A stretch of DNA of 19,336 nt. Origin: CAXPZW01 sp964221845. Its GTDB lineage: Bacteria > Bacteroidota > Bacteroidia > Flavobacteriales_D > Sanyastnellaceae. The stretch spans positions 1 to 19,336 of the forward strand of contig CAXPZW010000039.1 in the NCBI GenBank assembly GCA_964221845.1, in the 5' to 3' direction. The position numbers and the translations under genes are program-made. The first letter of the stretch is position 1. Each line of letters starts with the position of its first letter. The notes beneath the pieces were generated by a model that saw only the letters and a list, made by a program, of their open reading frames with translations, searched no databases and was not told where the DNA came from. Shown here in pieces: positions 1 through 7,329 of this stretch.

Positions 1-263
1 GGAGCCGAGTAGTTGAACACGTGCAAATTGTTGACCTGAAAATCGGCCACTTTTTGCCCGTCCGGAGTCAGGATATAGGCATCGCGGATGCTCCACTCTT
101 TGGGCACTTCCCAATCAAAGCATCGGGTACCGGTGGGCACCTCGGTGAGTTGCATGGGCGCAATTTCGGAGAGGATGCCCAGGCTCTCTCGGAGTCCGTC
201 ACCAGTGATGCTGCGGCAAATGGGCCACAGCCGGTCAAAGTATGCTTCGAGTTGGGTTTGCAT
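1..263 (-). CDS. DUF2172/DUF4910 aminopeptidase-like protein, N-terminal 87 residues (runs off the window edge)
   Basis: Partial gene translated by hand from the ATG at 263; no stop is reached before base 1. The fragment has RLWPICRSITGDG (residues 11-23), then FDWEVPKEWSIRDAY (49-63) and NNLHVFNYSA (78-87). As I recall the family, these are hallmarks of the DUF2172/DUF4910 proteins, M28-type zinc aminopeptidase-like enzymes often found in sugar and nonulosonic acid loci. Catalytic metal ligands would lie beyond the window, so activity cannot be judged. The ATG overlaps the TGA of the NeuB-type gene by four bases (ATGA), which fixes the start and implies translational coupling. The role in glycan synthesis is unknown; removing or adding an aminoacyl group on an amino sugar is one speculation. 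Family assignment rests on remembered motif similarity. Confidence 0.75.
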   Translation of the reverse strand, partial: MQTQLEAYFDRLWPICRSITGDGLRESLGILSEIAPMQLTEVPTGTRCFDWEVPKEWSIRDAYILTPDGQKVADFQVNNLHVFNYSA

Positions 264-1318
264 CAGGCGGTGAGCATGGGCCATTTCATCACTTCGTCCT
301 CGGCAATGGCACGGGCGGCTTTTTGCCCTACCACTACGTCAATGTCTTTGGGGCTGATGCCCGAGGCCGGACGCTTCCAGGTGAGGTCTTCGTGGGTGAT
401 CACCGCTCCTGCGGCAATAGCACGAGCAGCCACCAGCGAACGTCGTGCGTTGCGGCGGGCGGGCTCTTCATCGGCCAGGGCAGTGAGGGCGTAGGTACCG
501 AGGCTGGTTTTGACCTCTTCCCACTTGGCCCAGAAATTCTTGAGGTCTTCCTTGTCCATGGCGTGGTAGTGGTCGTTGCCCGGCAAGGTCTTGTCGTGGG
601 TGAAGTGCTTTTCAATCACCACCGCGCCCAGCAGAATGGAACGAATCAGGATGTCCATCTCCCCCGGCAAGGTGTGGTCCGAGTAGCCCGGCACCACCTG
701 TGGGAAGTGGCGCTTGAGGCCTTGGATCATGCCCAAGTTGGCGTTCTCGTCGGGTGTGGGGTAGTTCAGCACGCAATGCATCAGGCACAAGGTGTTGCCG
801 TGCTTCTCGATGGCCTCCACGGCCTGTTGAATCTCCCAATGGTAGCTCGCGCCCGTGCTGAGGATGATGGGCTTGCCAAACTGGCATTGGTATTCGATGA
901 AGGGCAGGTTGGTCAGGTCCGAAGAAGAGATTTTAAACACGTCCTGCAGGTCGTTCAAAAAGTCGGCCGAGGCCACATCGAATGCGGTGCTCATGAAGGC
1001 AATGCCGGCCTGCTCGCAATACTTGGCGAGTTCCTCGTATTCCCCCTTCCAGAACTTGTCGTACTTCTGGAACAGCTCGTGCTGACTGCGGGTGGGTTCT
1101 TTGGTGATGTCCCAGTAGTAGGGGCTGTCCTTTGAGGCAATGGTATCGGCCTTGTAGGTCTGGAACTTGATGGCCTGCGCACCGCCTTCGGCAGCCTCAT
1201 CAATCAGGCGCTTGGCCAAGTCCATGGACCCTTCGTGGTTCACGCCTGCTTCGGCAATGATGTAAGGGTCGGTCAGTTCGCGGGGGTCGTAAGATTTGAG
1301 AAACTCGGTCAAGGTCAT
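263..1318 (-). CDS. neuB: NeuB-family nonulosonate synthase, copy 1 (GNDHYHAMD subtype)
   Basis: 351-residue protein of the sialic acid synthase family. These enzymes condense phosphoenolpyruvate with a hexosamine-type sugar in the cytoplasm to form a nine-carbon 3-deoxy-2-ulosonic acid. Visible motifs are IAEAGVNHEG (residues 21-30), the active-site lysine in KFQTYKA (51-57), FKISSSD (128-134), LSTGAS (153-158), NYP (185-187), GYSDHT with H215 and EKHFT with H238. The two histidines match the metal-ligand positions of meningococcal NeuB. A SAF (antifreeze-like) domain occupies about 288-347, giving the usual two-domain length. The substrate-loop motif, usually GPDHKASL, here reads LPGNDHYHAMD (245-255), so the acceptor sugar may differ from ManNAc. 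The gene starts 8 bases after the GT4 gene and overlaps the next one by ATGA. Product identity (Neu, Leg, Pse or other) is not determined. Confidence 0.9.
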   Translation of the reverse strand: MTLTEFLKSYDPRELTDPYIIAEAGVNHEGSMDLAKRLIDEAAEGGAQAIKFQTYKADTIASKDSPYYWDITKEPTRSQHELFQKYDKFWKGEYEELAKYCEQAGIAFMSTAFDVASADFLNDLQDVFKISSSDLTNLPFIEYQCQFGKPIILSTGASYHWEIQQAVEAIEKHGNTLCLMHCVLNYPTPDENANLGMIQGLKRHFPQVVPGYSDHTLPGEMDILIRSILLGAVVIEKHFTHDKTLPGNDHYHAMDKEDLKNFWAKWEEVKTSLGTYALTALADEEPARRNARRSLVAARAIAAGAVITHEDLTWKRPASGISPKDIDVVVGQKAARAIAEDEVMKWPMLTA

Positions 1319-1326
1319 GATGCGTT

Positions 1327-2586
1327 CTATTGGTCGGGCAGGCGTGCGGCCAATTCCCGGCTGAAAATTCGGAAGTTTTTGTCGGCATCGAAACGCGCCT
1401 CGAAGGTTTCTCGTGCCGCGCGGCCCATTCGCGCCAAGGTTTCGGGGTCGTCGAGGATTGCTTGAAGCGCTGCAGCGGCCTGATCCAGGTCAAAATCCAA
1501 GGGCAGCAGCAGGCCATTTTTACCGTGATCGATGATTTCAGGGGTGCCGTACACCGCTGTTCCGAGCACTGGAATGCCGCAGCTCATGGGTTCCATGACG
1601 GCCACTGGTATGGTTTCGGCTTGGCTCACGTTGAGATACATGGCCGGTGCATGCGTTCGGTAAAACGCAAGCACTTCTGCGTTGGGCGTGTGTCCACGAA
1701 GCTCCACCTGGCCACCAAGCCCGTGGGCCTGGATCGCGGCTTGCAAGGCCTCCAACGACTCGGGTTTGCCCCCACCAAAATGCACCCAGCGCACATTACC
1801 ACGGAGTCGCGAAAGCAACGCGGGTATGCGCTCCAACCGCTTGGCAACCGTAGCGGCCGTAGCCGAAACAAAGAGCACCTCATCTGTTGAGGGACGTTCC
1901 TCTATCGCCCCGCCGTCCCACACACCCAAAGCGCGAAACACCACCTTGTTGGCCTGGGAACGAAAAGTGCGGGTCAAAAAAGCGTGGCCGTGTTCGCTGG
2001 CGGCATACAGGGTATTGAGGGTGCGTAGCTTGAGGGTCTCAAACGGCAGGAACAATTGGTTGAACGCCCAATCCCCGTGGTACATGTCAATGGAATGGGC
2101 GCGGGCCACCACCTGGAAACCGGCTTCTTGCTTGAAGTGCCGTCCCACGAGGACTCCGTAGTGGTTCCAGTAGTTGTAGAACAAGGTGTTTTGTGGCGTC
2201 CAGCCCTCCTGCGCTGCAAGCGCCACAAGCACCCGCGCCTGTGCATGGGTTTGTCGCAACCTGCTCAAACAGTGCCCCACGTTGCGCAAGTGGCGTTTGG
2301 CGTCTCTGCCGAAGAAGACCTCTTGCGCCCACCAGCTGAGTGCGCGCCACTCACGGGCCAGACGTGCGCCCAAGGTCCAATTCACGTGTTGTTGGTTCAC
2401 GTCCGCCACGCGCACGTTGTCCCACTCGGCAGGAATGCGGTGCGGCTCATCGGCCGCCCCATAGCGGTCCACTGGCACCACCACAATGTCATCAAAGGCC
2501 TCACGCAGGTAGGGCAGCTCGTAGTGCAGGTAGGTTTCTGCTCCGCCAAAGGGATATTGCTTGCTCAAGAGGATCAACCGCTTCAT
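1327..2586 (-). CDS. GT4-family glycosyltransferase (GT-B fold)
   Basis: 419-residue retaining glycosyltransferase, cytoplasmic, expected to add one sugar from a nucleotide donor to the growing glycan. The N-terminal Rossmann half has the glycine-rich acceptor loop YPFGGAETYLHYE (residues 11-23). The donor half has TVAKRLE (246-252), FGGG (270-273), and the E-x7-E signature with E324 and E332 in AETIPVAVMEPMSCGIPV, followed by GTPEIIDHGKNGLLLP. I chose the ATG at 2586 (MKRLILLSKQYPF) over an upstream in-frame start at 2649: it begins exactly at the fold's first strand and overlaps the GT2 stop as ATGA. The gene ends at a TAG 8 bases before NeuB copy 1. Donor and linkage cannot be read from sequence. 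Confidence 0.9.
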   Translation of the reverse strand: MKRLILLSKQYPFGGAETYLHYELPYLREAFDDIVVVPVDRYGAADEPHRIPAEWDNVRVADVNQQHVNWTLGARLAREWRALSWWAQEVFFGRDAKRHLRNVGHCLSRLRQTHAQARVLVALAAQEGWTPQNTLFYNYWNHYGVLVGRHFKQEAGFQVVARAHSIDMYHGDWAFNQLFLPFETLKLRTLNTLYAASEHGHAFLTRTFRSQANKVVFRALGVWDGGAIEERPSTDEVLFVSATAATVAKRLERIPALLSRLRGNVRWVHFGGGKPESLEALQAAIQAHGLGGQVELRGHTPNAEVLAFYRTHAPAMYLNVSQAETIPVAVMEPMSCGIPVLGTAVYGTPEIIDHGKNGLLLPLDFDLDQAAAALQAILDDPETLARMGRAARETFEARFDADKNFRIFSRELAARLPDQ

Positions 2587-3596
2587 AGCAACGCATCTAA
2601 GGCGTTTGAAAAATGGCGGTCGATCTTGGCCTCGCGACCGCGCAACCACCCCTTATTCCAGCGGGCTCGAAACTGCACGTAGCGCTGCACAGCGGCCAGC
2701 TTTCGCGATTCCGCAGCGGTGAACACGCCGTATTTGGAGACCAGCTGGTCAAACGTGGCGCGCTCCTGGGCCAATTGGCCGGGGTGCCACGCAAAATTGT
2801 CTTTGTACACGCGGTACCAAAAGTACTTCCAGTAGGTCTTGAGCGGGGCTAGCTGCCCAGCTTGGGTCAGGGCCTCCCCCACTTTGTCCAAGTAGGCGAA
2901 GGTGGAAACCAACCTGCGACGACGCCATTCGAAATCCCGCTGGCGGTGTTCAGAGCCAATGAGCCACGTGTTGTCCGCGGTGCCCGGTGCACGATGCATG
3001 TGCAAACCTGCCAGCAACGCACGTACGTGCAAGTCTGCATCCTGGTGCCGCTGCAACCCTTCGTCAAAGCCCCCCAGTTGCGCAAAAGTCTGTGCTTTCC
3101 AAAGCGGTGACATGATCAACCAGGGCACTTGATCGGTCAGAAAAAGTCCGAGATAATGGGTGGTCGCACCTGACTTGGGATCGCGGTTGAACGTCTTGCC
3201 CGCTGGAGCATCGGTGCGGCGCACCTCGCTGGTAAATACCCAGTAGTCCGCCTTCGGATGCGCTGCCACACAGGCCTTGCGACCGGCAATGCAGTTTGGG
3301 GTGAGTACATCATCGGAGTCAAGAAAAATCAGGTGATTGCCCTGTGATTCTGCGGCTCCCAAGTTGCGGCACGCATTGGCCCCTTTGGGACGGTCTGCGG
3401 GGCGTTCCAACACACGAAAACGCGCATCTTCCTGGGCGGCTTTGCGCGCCAATGCAAGAGTCTGGTCCGAAGAGCCGTCGTCCACCAACACGCATTCCCA
3501 ATCCGGATCGGTTTGCGCGCGAAGGGCGTCCAAGGTGGCCGGCAAGGTGGCCTCGCGGTTGAAGGTGGGGATGACAACGGTCACAAAAGGAGTCAT
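2583..3596 (-). CDS. GT2-family glycosyltransferase (GT-A fold)
   Basis: 337-residue inverting glycosyltransferase family 2 protein. The GT-A core runs from about residue 4 to 215: VTVVIPTFNREATLPATLDA at the start, LVDDGSSD with the nucleotide-binding pair D39-D40, and LDSDD (92-96) with the metal-binding D93-x-D95. A later GGFDEG...HQDADLHVR segment resembles the GG(F/L)DE...ED acceptor/base region. The last ~120 residues are basic and rich in Trp, Arg and Tyr, an extension without a recognised domain; no transmembrane segment is evident, so it should be cytoplasmic or membrane-peripheral. The start ATG overlaps the upstream gene's TGA by four bases, and its own TGA overlaps the GT4 start in the same way. 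It probably extends the same glycan as its neighbours; donor and acceptor are unknown. Confidence 0.9.
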   Translation of the reverse strand: MTPFVTVVIPTFNREATLPATLDALRAQTDPDWECVLVDDGSSDQTLALARKAAQEDARFRVLERPADRPKGANACRNLGAAESQGNHLIFLDSDDVLTPNCIAGRKACVAAHPKADYWVFTSEVRRTDAPAGKTFNRDPKSGATTHYLGLFLTDQVPWLIMSPLWKAQTFAQLGGFDEGLQRHQDADLHVRALLAGLHMHRAPGTADNTWLIGSEHRQRDFEWRRRRLVSTFAYLDKVGEALTQAGQLAPLKTYWKYFWYRVYKDNFAWHPGQLAQERATFDQLVSKYGVFTAAESRKLAAVQRYVQFRARWNKGWLRGREAKIDRHFSNALDALL

Positions 3597-5086
3597 GCGC
3601 GGTTGTCAGGGTCAAACAAGGCCGAAGACCCTGAAGGGTGCAACAAAAACTCCACACAAGCGCGCACTTGTTCGGGGGAGCGCATCGGCGCCTCGGAAGC
3701 CGGGTACTCAGGCCAATCGGTGCGGAGCAACGCCTGCTCCCACCCTTCCAAGTCCAAGGCAGGCTGGAGCTGTCCTTCTTCGATTTGCGCGGCGAAGGTT
3801 TTGACGCCAAACGGGTCGGTGACCCACGCTTGCTTGCCGAACTGCCTCGCCTCCACAGCAACGGTGCTCCAGCGCGTGGCTACAACGTCCACGTGTTGCA
3901 ATGCCGCAAACAACACCACCGAGCACGCCTCGCGCACATTGACGTTGGGCAATGCTTCAAGGGCCTGCAAGCCGGGCACTTCCTCAGCCCGTTGACGCGG
4001 GTGCAGACGAATGCCAAATTCAATCTTTGGATGCGAGCGTACAAACGCTTCGAAGTATTCCGGTATCACATAGTCACTCTGCGGCTGTGCGCAGAACAAC
4101 AGGCTGCGCTCCGCGTCTTTAAGCTTTTCCAACCAAATCTGCTCTTCGATCGAAAGCGGAAAATCGGTCCGGGCACGTTGGCTGTTCAGCCAAAGGTTGC
4201 CACCGACGGCACAACGGAAATGCTGTCCGCCCTTCAGGATGGACTCCGCAGAAGAGGCGTTCCAATTCCAATACCCACCGGGCAACAGGGATGCCTCCAG
4301 TGGGATGCCTGCGCCGTAGGAGGAGTAAGAGAAGTTCAAGGCTCCCTGCTTCCCGTGCTGCACGTCAAATGCAGGCTTGCCTTGCAAACGCAACACCTCT
4401 GTCAAAGCCAAACAAAACGGGTTGTGGTAATTGATGAGCGCCACACCTTCCACAGGTTGGCCGTCCATCCAAGGCTGTAAGAGTTCCATCCACTGGCGCA
4501 CGTGGGCGGCATGTTTCATGACACGTTCCACGTTGACATTCAACATTTCCCCTACTTCCCATGCGGCATCGGGGGCGTTGAATCCGGCGAGCTTTTGGCC
4601 CAGCCACAGGTATTCGTTCACGGCGTCCGGATCGTCAAAAAGCAACGTGGCGGGGTGGGTGGGCAGGCCCGAGGACACGGACCACGCATGCACCTTTTCC
4701 ACCTGCAATCCTGCAGCTTGCACGGCCTCCAAGAAAGGATCAATGTGCCGGTTGTAGGTGCGTTCGCCCCACGGTTGGTCGTGCCCATCGGTGTGCGACA
4801 CCACCAGCAATGGCGCCTCCAGCGAAGTTTGAGCCAGGCGCGCAGCCAAGCGTTTGCCAAGAGACCGCTCTTTACGCCGCAGGGACAAGCGTTGACGCCA
4901 GCCCAACCGTTTGGCCAAAACCATGCCCTTGAAACCGACTTCTTCTCCGCGGAGCACTTTATCCAAGAGCTCCATGCGAAACAACGCCCACAGGTTGATG
5001 CCGTTCCAGACCAACTGCGAAAGCAGCGGCCCCGACTCAAGTTCGGCCACGCGGTCGAACAGTTCCAGTTGGCGTTCGGGGGTCAC
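3593..5086 (-). CDS. Putative GT-B-like surface-carbohydrate transferase with QHG motif
   Basis: 497-residue protein I do not recognise by name. It looks like a GT-B glycosyltransferase of the loose group carrying a QHG motif. Key pieces are LLVVSHTDGHDQPW (93-106) in the N-terminal half, AFDVQHGKQG (239-248) near the hinge, IRLHPRQ (359-365), and a C-terminal TRWSTVAVEARQFGKQAWVT region (404-423). His-Pro plus Ser/Thr-x2-x2-Glu elements like these occur in polysialyltransferase, CDP-glycerol transferase and Kdo/sialyltransferase-like folds. That makes it a candidate for transferring the CMP-activated acid sugar, but this is inference from remote motifs and position. The start is a GTG at 5086, one base after the TGA of the aminotransferase gene; the next in-frame ATG would remove 37 residues. 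The stop overlaps the GT2 start (ATGA). No signal peptide or membrane helix is apparent. Confidence 0.6.
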   Translation of the reverse strand: MTPERQLELFDRVAELESGPLLSQLVWNGINLWALFRMELLDKVLRGEEVGFKGMVLAKRLGWRQRLSLRRKERSLGKRLAARLAQTSLEAPLLVVSHTDGHDQPWGERTYNRHIDPFLEAVQAAGLQVEKVHAWSVSSGLPTHPATLLFDDPDAVNEYLWLGQKLAGFNAPDAAWEVGEMLNVNVERVMKHAAHVRQWMELLQPWMDGQPVEGVALINYHNPFCLALTEVLRLQGKPAFDVQHGKQGALNFSYSSYGAGIPLEASLLPGGYWNWNASSAESILKGGQHFRCAVGGNLWLNSQRARTDFPLSIEEQIWLEKLKDAERSLLFCAQPQSDYVIPEYFEAFVRSHPKIEFGIRLHPRQRAEEVPGLQALEALPNVNVREACSVVLFAALQHVDVVATRWSTVAVEARQFGKQAWVTDPFGVKTFAAQIEEGQLQPALDLEGWEQALLRTDWPEYPASEAPMRSPEQVRACVEFLLHPSGSSALFDPDNRA

Positions 5087-5087
5087 G

Positions 5088-6482
5088 TCAGGCGGGTTGT
5101 TGCAAGGCTTCTCGAACGCGGTCCAAATCCACCGTGTCTACGGTAGGCAAGTTGAGGCCTCGGGCGGCCAACCAACGTGCGTTGTCTCCACTGAAGGCAT
5201 ACTGCTCATAGGCAGGCATGGAGGAAAGCGGGTAGAAGAACGGACGCACATCCACACCCCGATCTTTGCACGCAGCCATGATGGCGTCACGCTGTTCCAC
5301 CAAGACCGAGATCAACCAGATCACCCGGCCAGAATCATCGAAATCCGTGGGCCAGGTCACGGGGAAATCCGAGAGGGCTTCCATGTAACGCTTTTCCAGT
5401 GCGGCGTGCCCGGCAATGATTTCTTCAATGCGTTCCAATTGGGCGCAACCGATGGCGGCCTGCAGGTTGGTCATGCGGTAGTTGTACCCCACCTCATCGT
5501 GCCAATAGCGCTTGCCGGGCTTCATCCCGTGGTCGCGGAGCACACGCATGCGAGCGTCGAGCTCGGGGTCGCGCGTGACCACCATGCCCCCTTCGCCGGT
5601 GGTGATGATCTTGTTTGCAAAGAAGGAGAAGGTGCCCGCATGACCCCAGCTGCCTACACGTTTGCCTTTGAAGGTGGCGCCGTGTGCTTCGGCGCAATCT
5701 TCGAGCACTTTGATGCCGTGCTTGTTGGCCACTTCCATGATGGCGTCCATGCGGCAAGCCATGCCGTACACGTGCACCGGAATGACGGCCTTGGTGTTGG
5801 GGGTGACAGCCTTCGCGAACTCGTCCGGACACAGGGTCCAACGGTCCCGTTCCACGTCCACAATCACAGGTGTAGCGCCGGTGTAGAGCACGGCATTGAT
5901 GGTCGCCGCAAAGGTCAAGTCGGGCACAATCACCTCGTCACCTGGACCGATGCCCCATGCCGCTAGCGCCAGGTGCAGCGCCACGGTACCGTTGGCGGTA
6001 GCTACGCCGTGCGGACACTGGCAGAACTCCGCAAAATCGGCCTCAAAACGGTCGATGTATTTGCCGCGAGAACTGATCCACGTGCTCAAGAAGGCATCGG
6101 TGAGGTACTGCAATTCTTTGTCGCTCAGCGACGGCTCGGCCACCGGCGTAAAATGCGTTTTGTGCTCGTAGCGGAAATAGTCGAGCATGCGCCCGTTGTC
6201 ATCGAGGATGGGCACGATGCGCACGCGCTTGTCGGTGCGCTTCATAATTTCCTCCAAGCTCTCCCCTTTCTTGGCCGCGATGAACGGCTTGAGGTCTGAA
6301 GGCATCAACGGGTCTTCCAACGAGCGGCCTGCCAGCAGCATGCGGCGGAAATCGCCGTCGGTGAGGATGCCCACCAATTGCTCTTCGGCGTTGGTGATGA
6401 AGGAGGTGCCTGCGGGGTCGGCGTTGATGGCTTCCAACACGCCGCGCAGGTTGGTGTCCTGAGAGCAAATGGAATCACGCAT
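5088..6482 (-). CDS. CBS-pair / DegT-type sugar aminotransferase fusion (perosamine-synthase-like)
   Basis: 464-residue two-part protein. Residues ~1-112 form a tandem CBS module (FITNAEEQLVGILTDGDFRR, then RIVPILDDNGRMLDYFR). Residues ~116-464 are a fold-type-I PLP aminotransferase of the DegT/DnrJ/EryC1 family, which installs an amino group on an NDP-4-keto-sugar. Motifs seen are GTVALHLALAAWGIGPGDEV (165-184), the cofactor aspartate D262 in LEDCAEAHGA, the Schiff-base lysine K291 in FANKIITTGEGGMV, and GYNYRMTNLQAAIG (332-345). The closest remembered relatives are GDP-perosamine synthases rather than LegC or PseC. CBS pairs usually bind adenine nucleotides, so allosteric control by a nucleotide is plausible; in the legionaminic pathway the CBS module sits on PtmE instead. 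The gene overlaps the TIM-barrel gene by 8 bases. No sugar dehydratase is in the window to supply the keto-sugar. Confidence 0.9.
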   Translation of the reverse strand: MRDSICSQDTNLRGVLEAINADPAGTSFITNAEEQLVGILTDGDFRRMLLAGRSLEDPLMPSDLKPFIAAKKGESLEEIMKRTDKRVRIVPILDDNGRMLDYFRYEHKTHFTPVAEPSLSDKELQYLTDAFLSTWISSRGKYIDRFEADFAEFCQCPHGVATANGTVALHLALAAWGIGPGDEVIVPDLTFAATINAVLYTGATPVIVDVERDRWTLCPDEFAKAVTPNTKAVIPVHVYGMACRMDAIMEVANKHGIKVLEDCAEAHGATFKGKRVGSWGHAGTFSFFANKIITTGEGGMVVTRDPELDARMRVLRDHGMKPGKRYWHDEVGYNYRMTNLQAAIGCAQLERIEEIIAGHAALEKRYMEALSDFPVTWPTDFDDSGRVIWLISVLVEQRDAIMAACKDRGVDVRPFFYPLSSMPAYEQYAFSGDNARWLAARGLNLPTVDTVDLDRVREALQQPA

Positions 6483-7329
6483 GGATCAAGGTTTTCGCCG
6501 TTTGGTAACTCTCGGCAATCACATCCAGCCCGCCGTAGGTCTCGAGGGTGATGCGTTTGCCGGTAAAATCGTATTGGAGCAACAGGCTGTGCATGTCGCT
6601 TCCTTCACGGAATACGCCGTTGGTATCGGCGCTGCCGTCGTTGTCCGAAATGTGGATGTAGTCCGAGGCGGCCATCATGGGGGCCAACTCGCGTTCAAAA
6701 TCCAACCCAAGGGTTTGCGCACTCACTTTCAAGTGCGCCACGTCCAACAACAGGTTGAACGGCTGGGCCTGCTCAAGGGCCTCTAGTTCGGCCGCAGTGG
6801 TCAAAAAGAACGGGTTGCAGCTGTCAAAATTCGTGTAGTTCATGCCTGCCAGTACGTTGTTCTCCACGTACAGCTTCAGGTCGGGATGCTTGGCGGTCAG
6901 TACACCCAAAGACGTCACAAACCGGCGCATGGCCAGGTCGTGGTCAAACAGGGTTTGCTGCGCGATGCTCTTGCCAATTTCGCTGACCGGGATGTTGATC
7001 AAGAATCCCGCGTGGAAGCCAAAAAAGTCTACTCCCAGCAGGCGGCTGAGTGCGATGGCCTTCTCGATGTTCTCCACCGAACGCTCGTAGGTGTCATCGT
7101 CCAAGCTGGCAAGATTGATCACAAACGGGGTTTCGGGCGGGGGAAAGTAGTTGTGGCACACGTAGTTCAACCCGTATTCGCGCTGCAAGTCCAAGAGCTC
7201 TTGCTCCATCTCCGGATAAGGCTGGGTGCCTCCCGAAAGCTCAATGTGCGTGTACCCCTGCTCGGCCAGCTGCTTCACAGAGGCGCCGATGGTGCGGTTG
7301 CGGACACAGGCTGAGGACACGTAGATCAT
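6475..7329 (-). CDS. Sugar phosphate isomerase/epimerase-like TIM-barrel protein
   Basis: 284-residue protein of the xylose-isomerase-like (AP endonuclease 2) TIM-barrel superfamily. Members use a divalent metal to epimerise or isomerise sugars, inosose-like compounds or hydroxyacids. Candidate metal and catalytic residues follow the family layout: HIELSGG (28-34), VCHNYFPPP (57-65), GFHAGF (104-109), E156 in YVENN, D196 and H199 in LLLDVAHL, H226 and D229 in YIHISDND, and E263 in LETYGG. Length is normal for the family. It starts inside the stop of the formyltransferase gene (ATGA) and overlaps the CBS-aminotransferase gene by 8 bases. It could epimerise a precursor or intermediate for one of the NeuB enzymes, replacing the missing NeuC- or LegG-type step, but that is a guess from position. 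Substrate unknown. Confidence 0.75.
   Translation of the reverse strand: MIYVSSACVRNRTIGASVKQLAEQGYTHIELSGGTQPYPEMEQELLDLQREYGLNYVCHNYFPPPETPFVINLASLDDDTYERSVENIEKAIALSRLLGVDFFGFHAGFLINIPVSEIGKSIAQQTLFDHDLAMRRFVTSLGVLTAKHPDLKLYVENNVLAGMNYTNFDSCNPFFLTTAAELEALEQAQPFNLLLDVAHLKVSAQTLGLDFERELAPMMAASDYIHISDNDGSADTNGVFREGSDMHSLLLQYDFTGKRITLETYGGLDVIAESYQTAKTLIHA

Noticed and set aside
242..1135. 297-codon plus-strand open frame
   Set aside because: Antisense to NeuB copy 1, which has all family motifs; no recognisable domain in the plus-strand reading.
2587..2649. 21-residue upstream extension of the GT4 gene
   Set aside because: Overlaps the GT2 3' end; the ATG at 2586 forms the standard ATGA coupling and begins the GT-B fold.
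4911..5966. 351-codon plus-strand open frame (and 3638-4480)
   Set aside because: Antisense to the QHG protein and the aminotransferase; composition and lack of motifs mark them as shadows.
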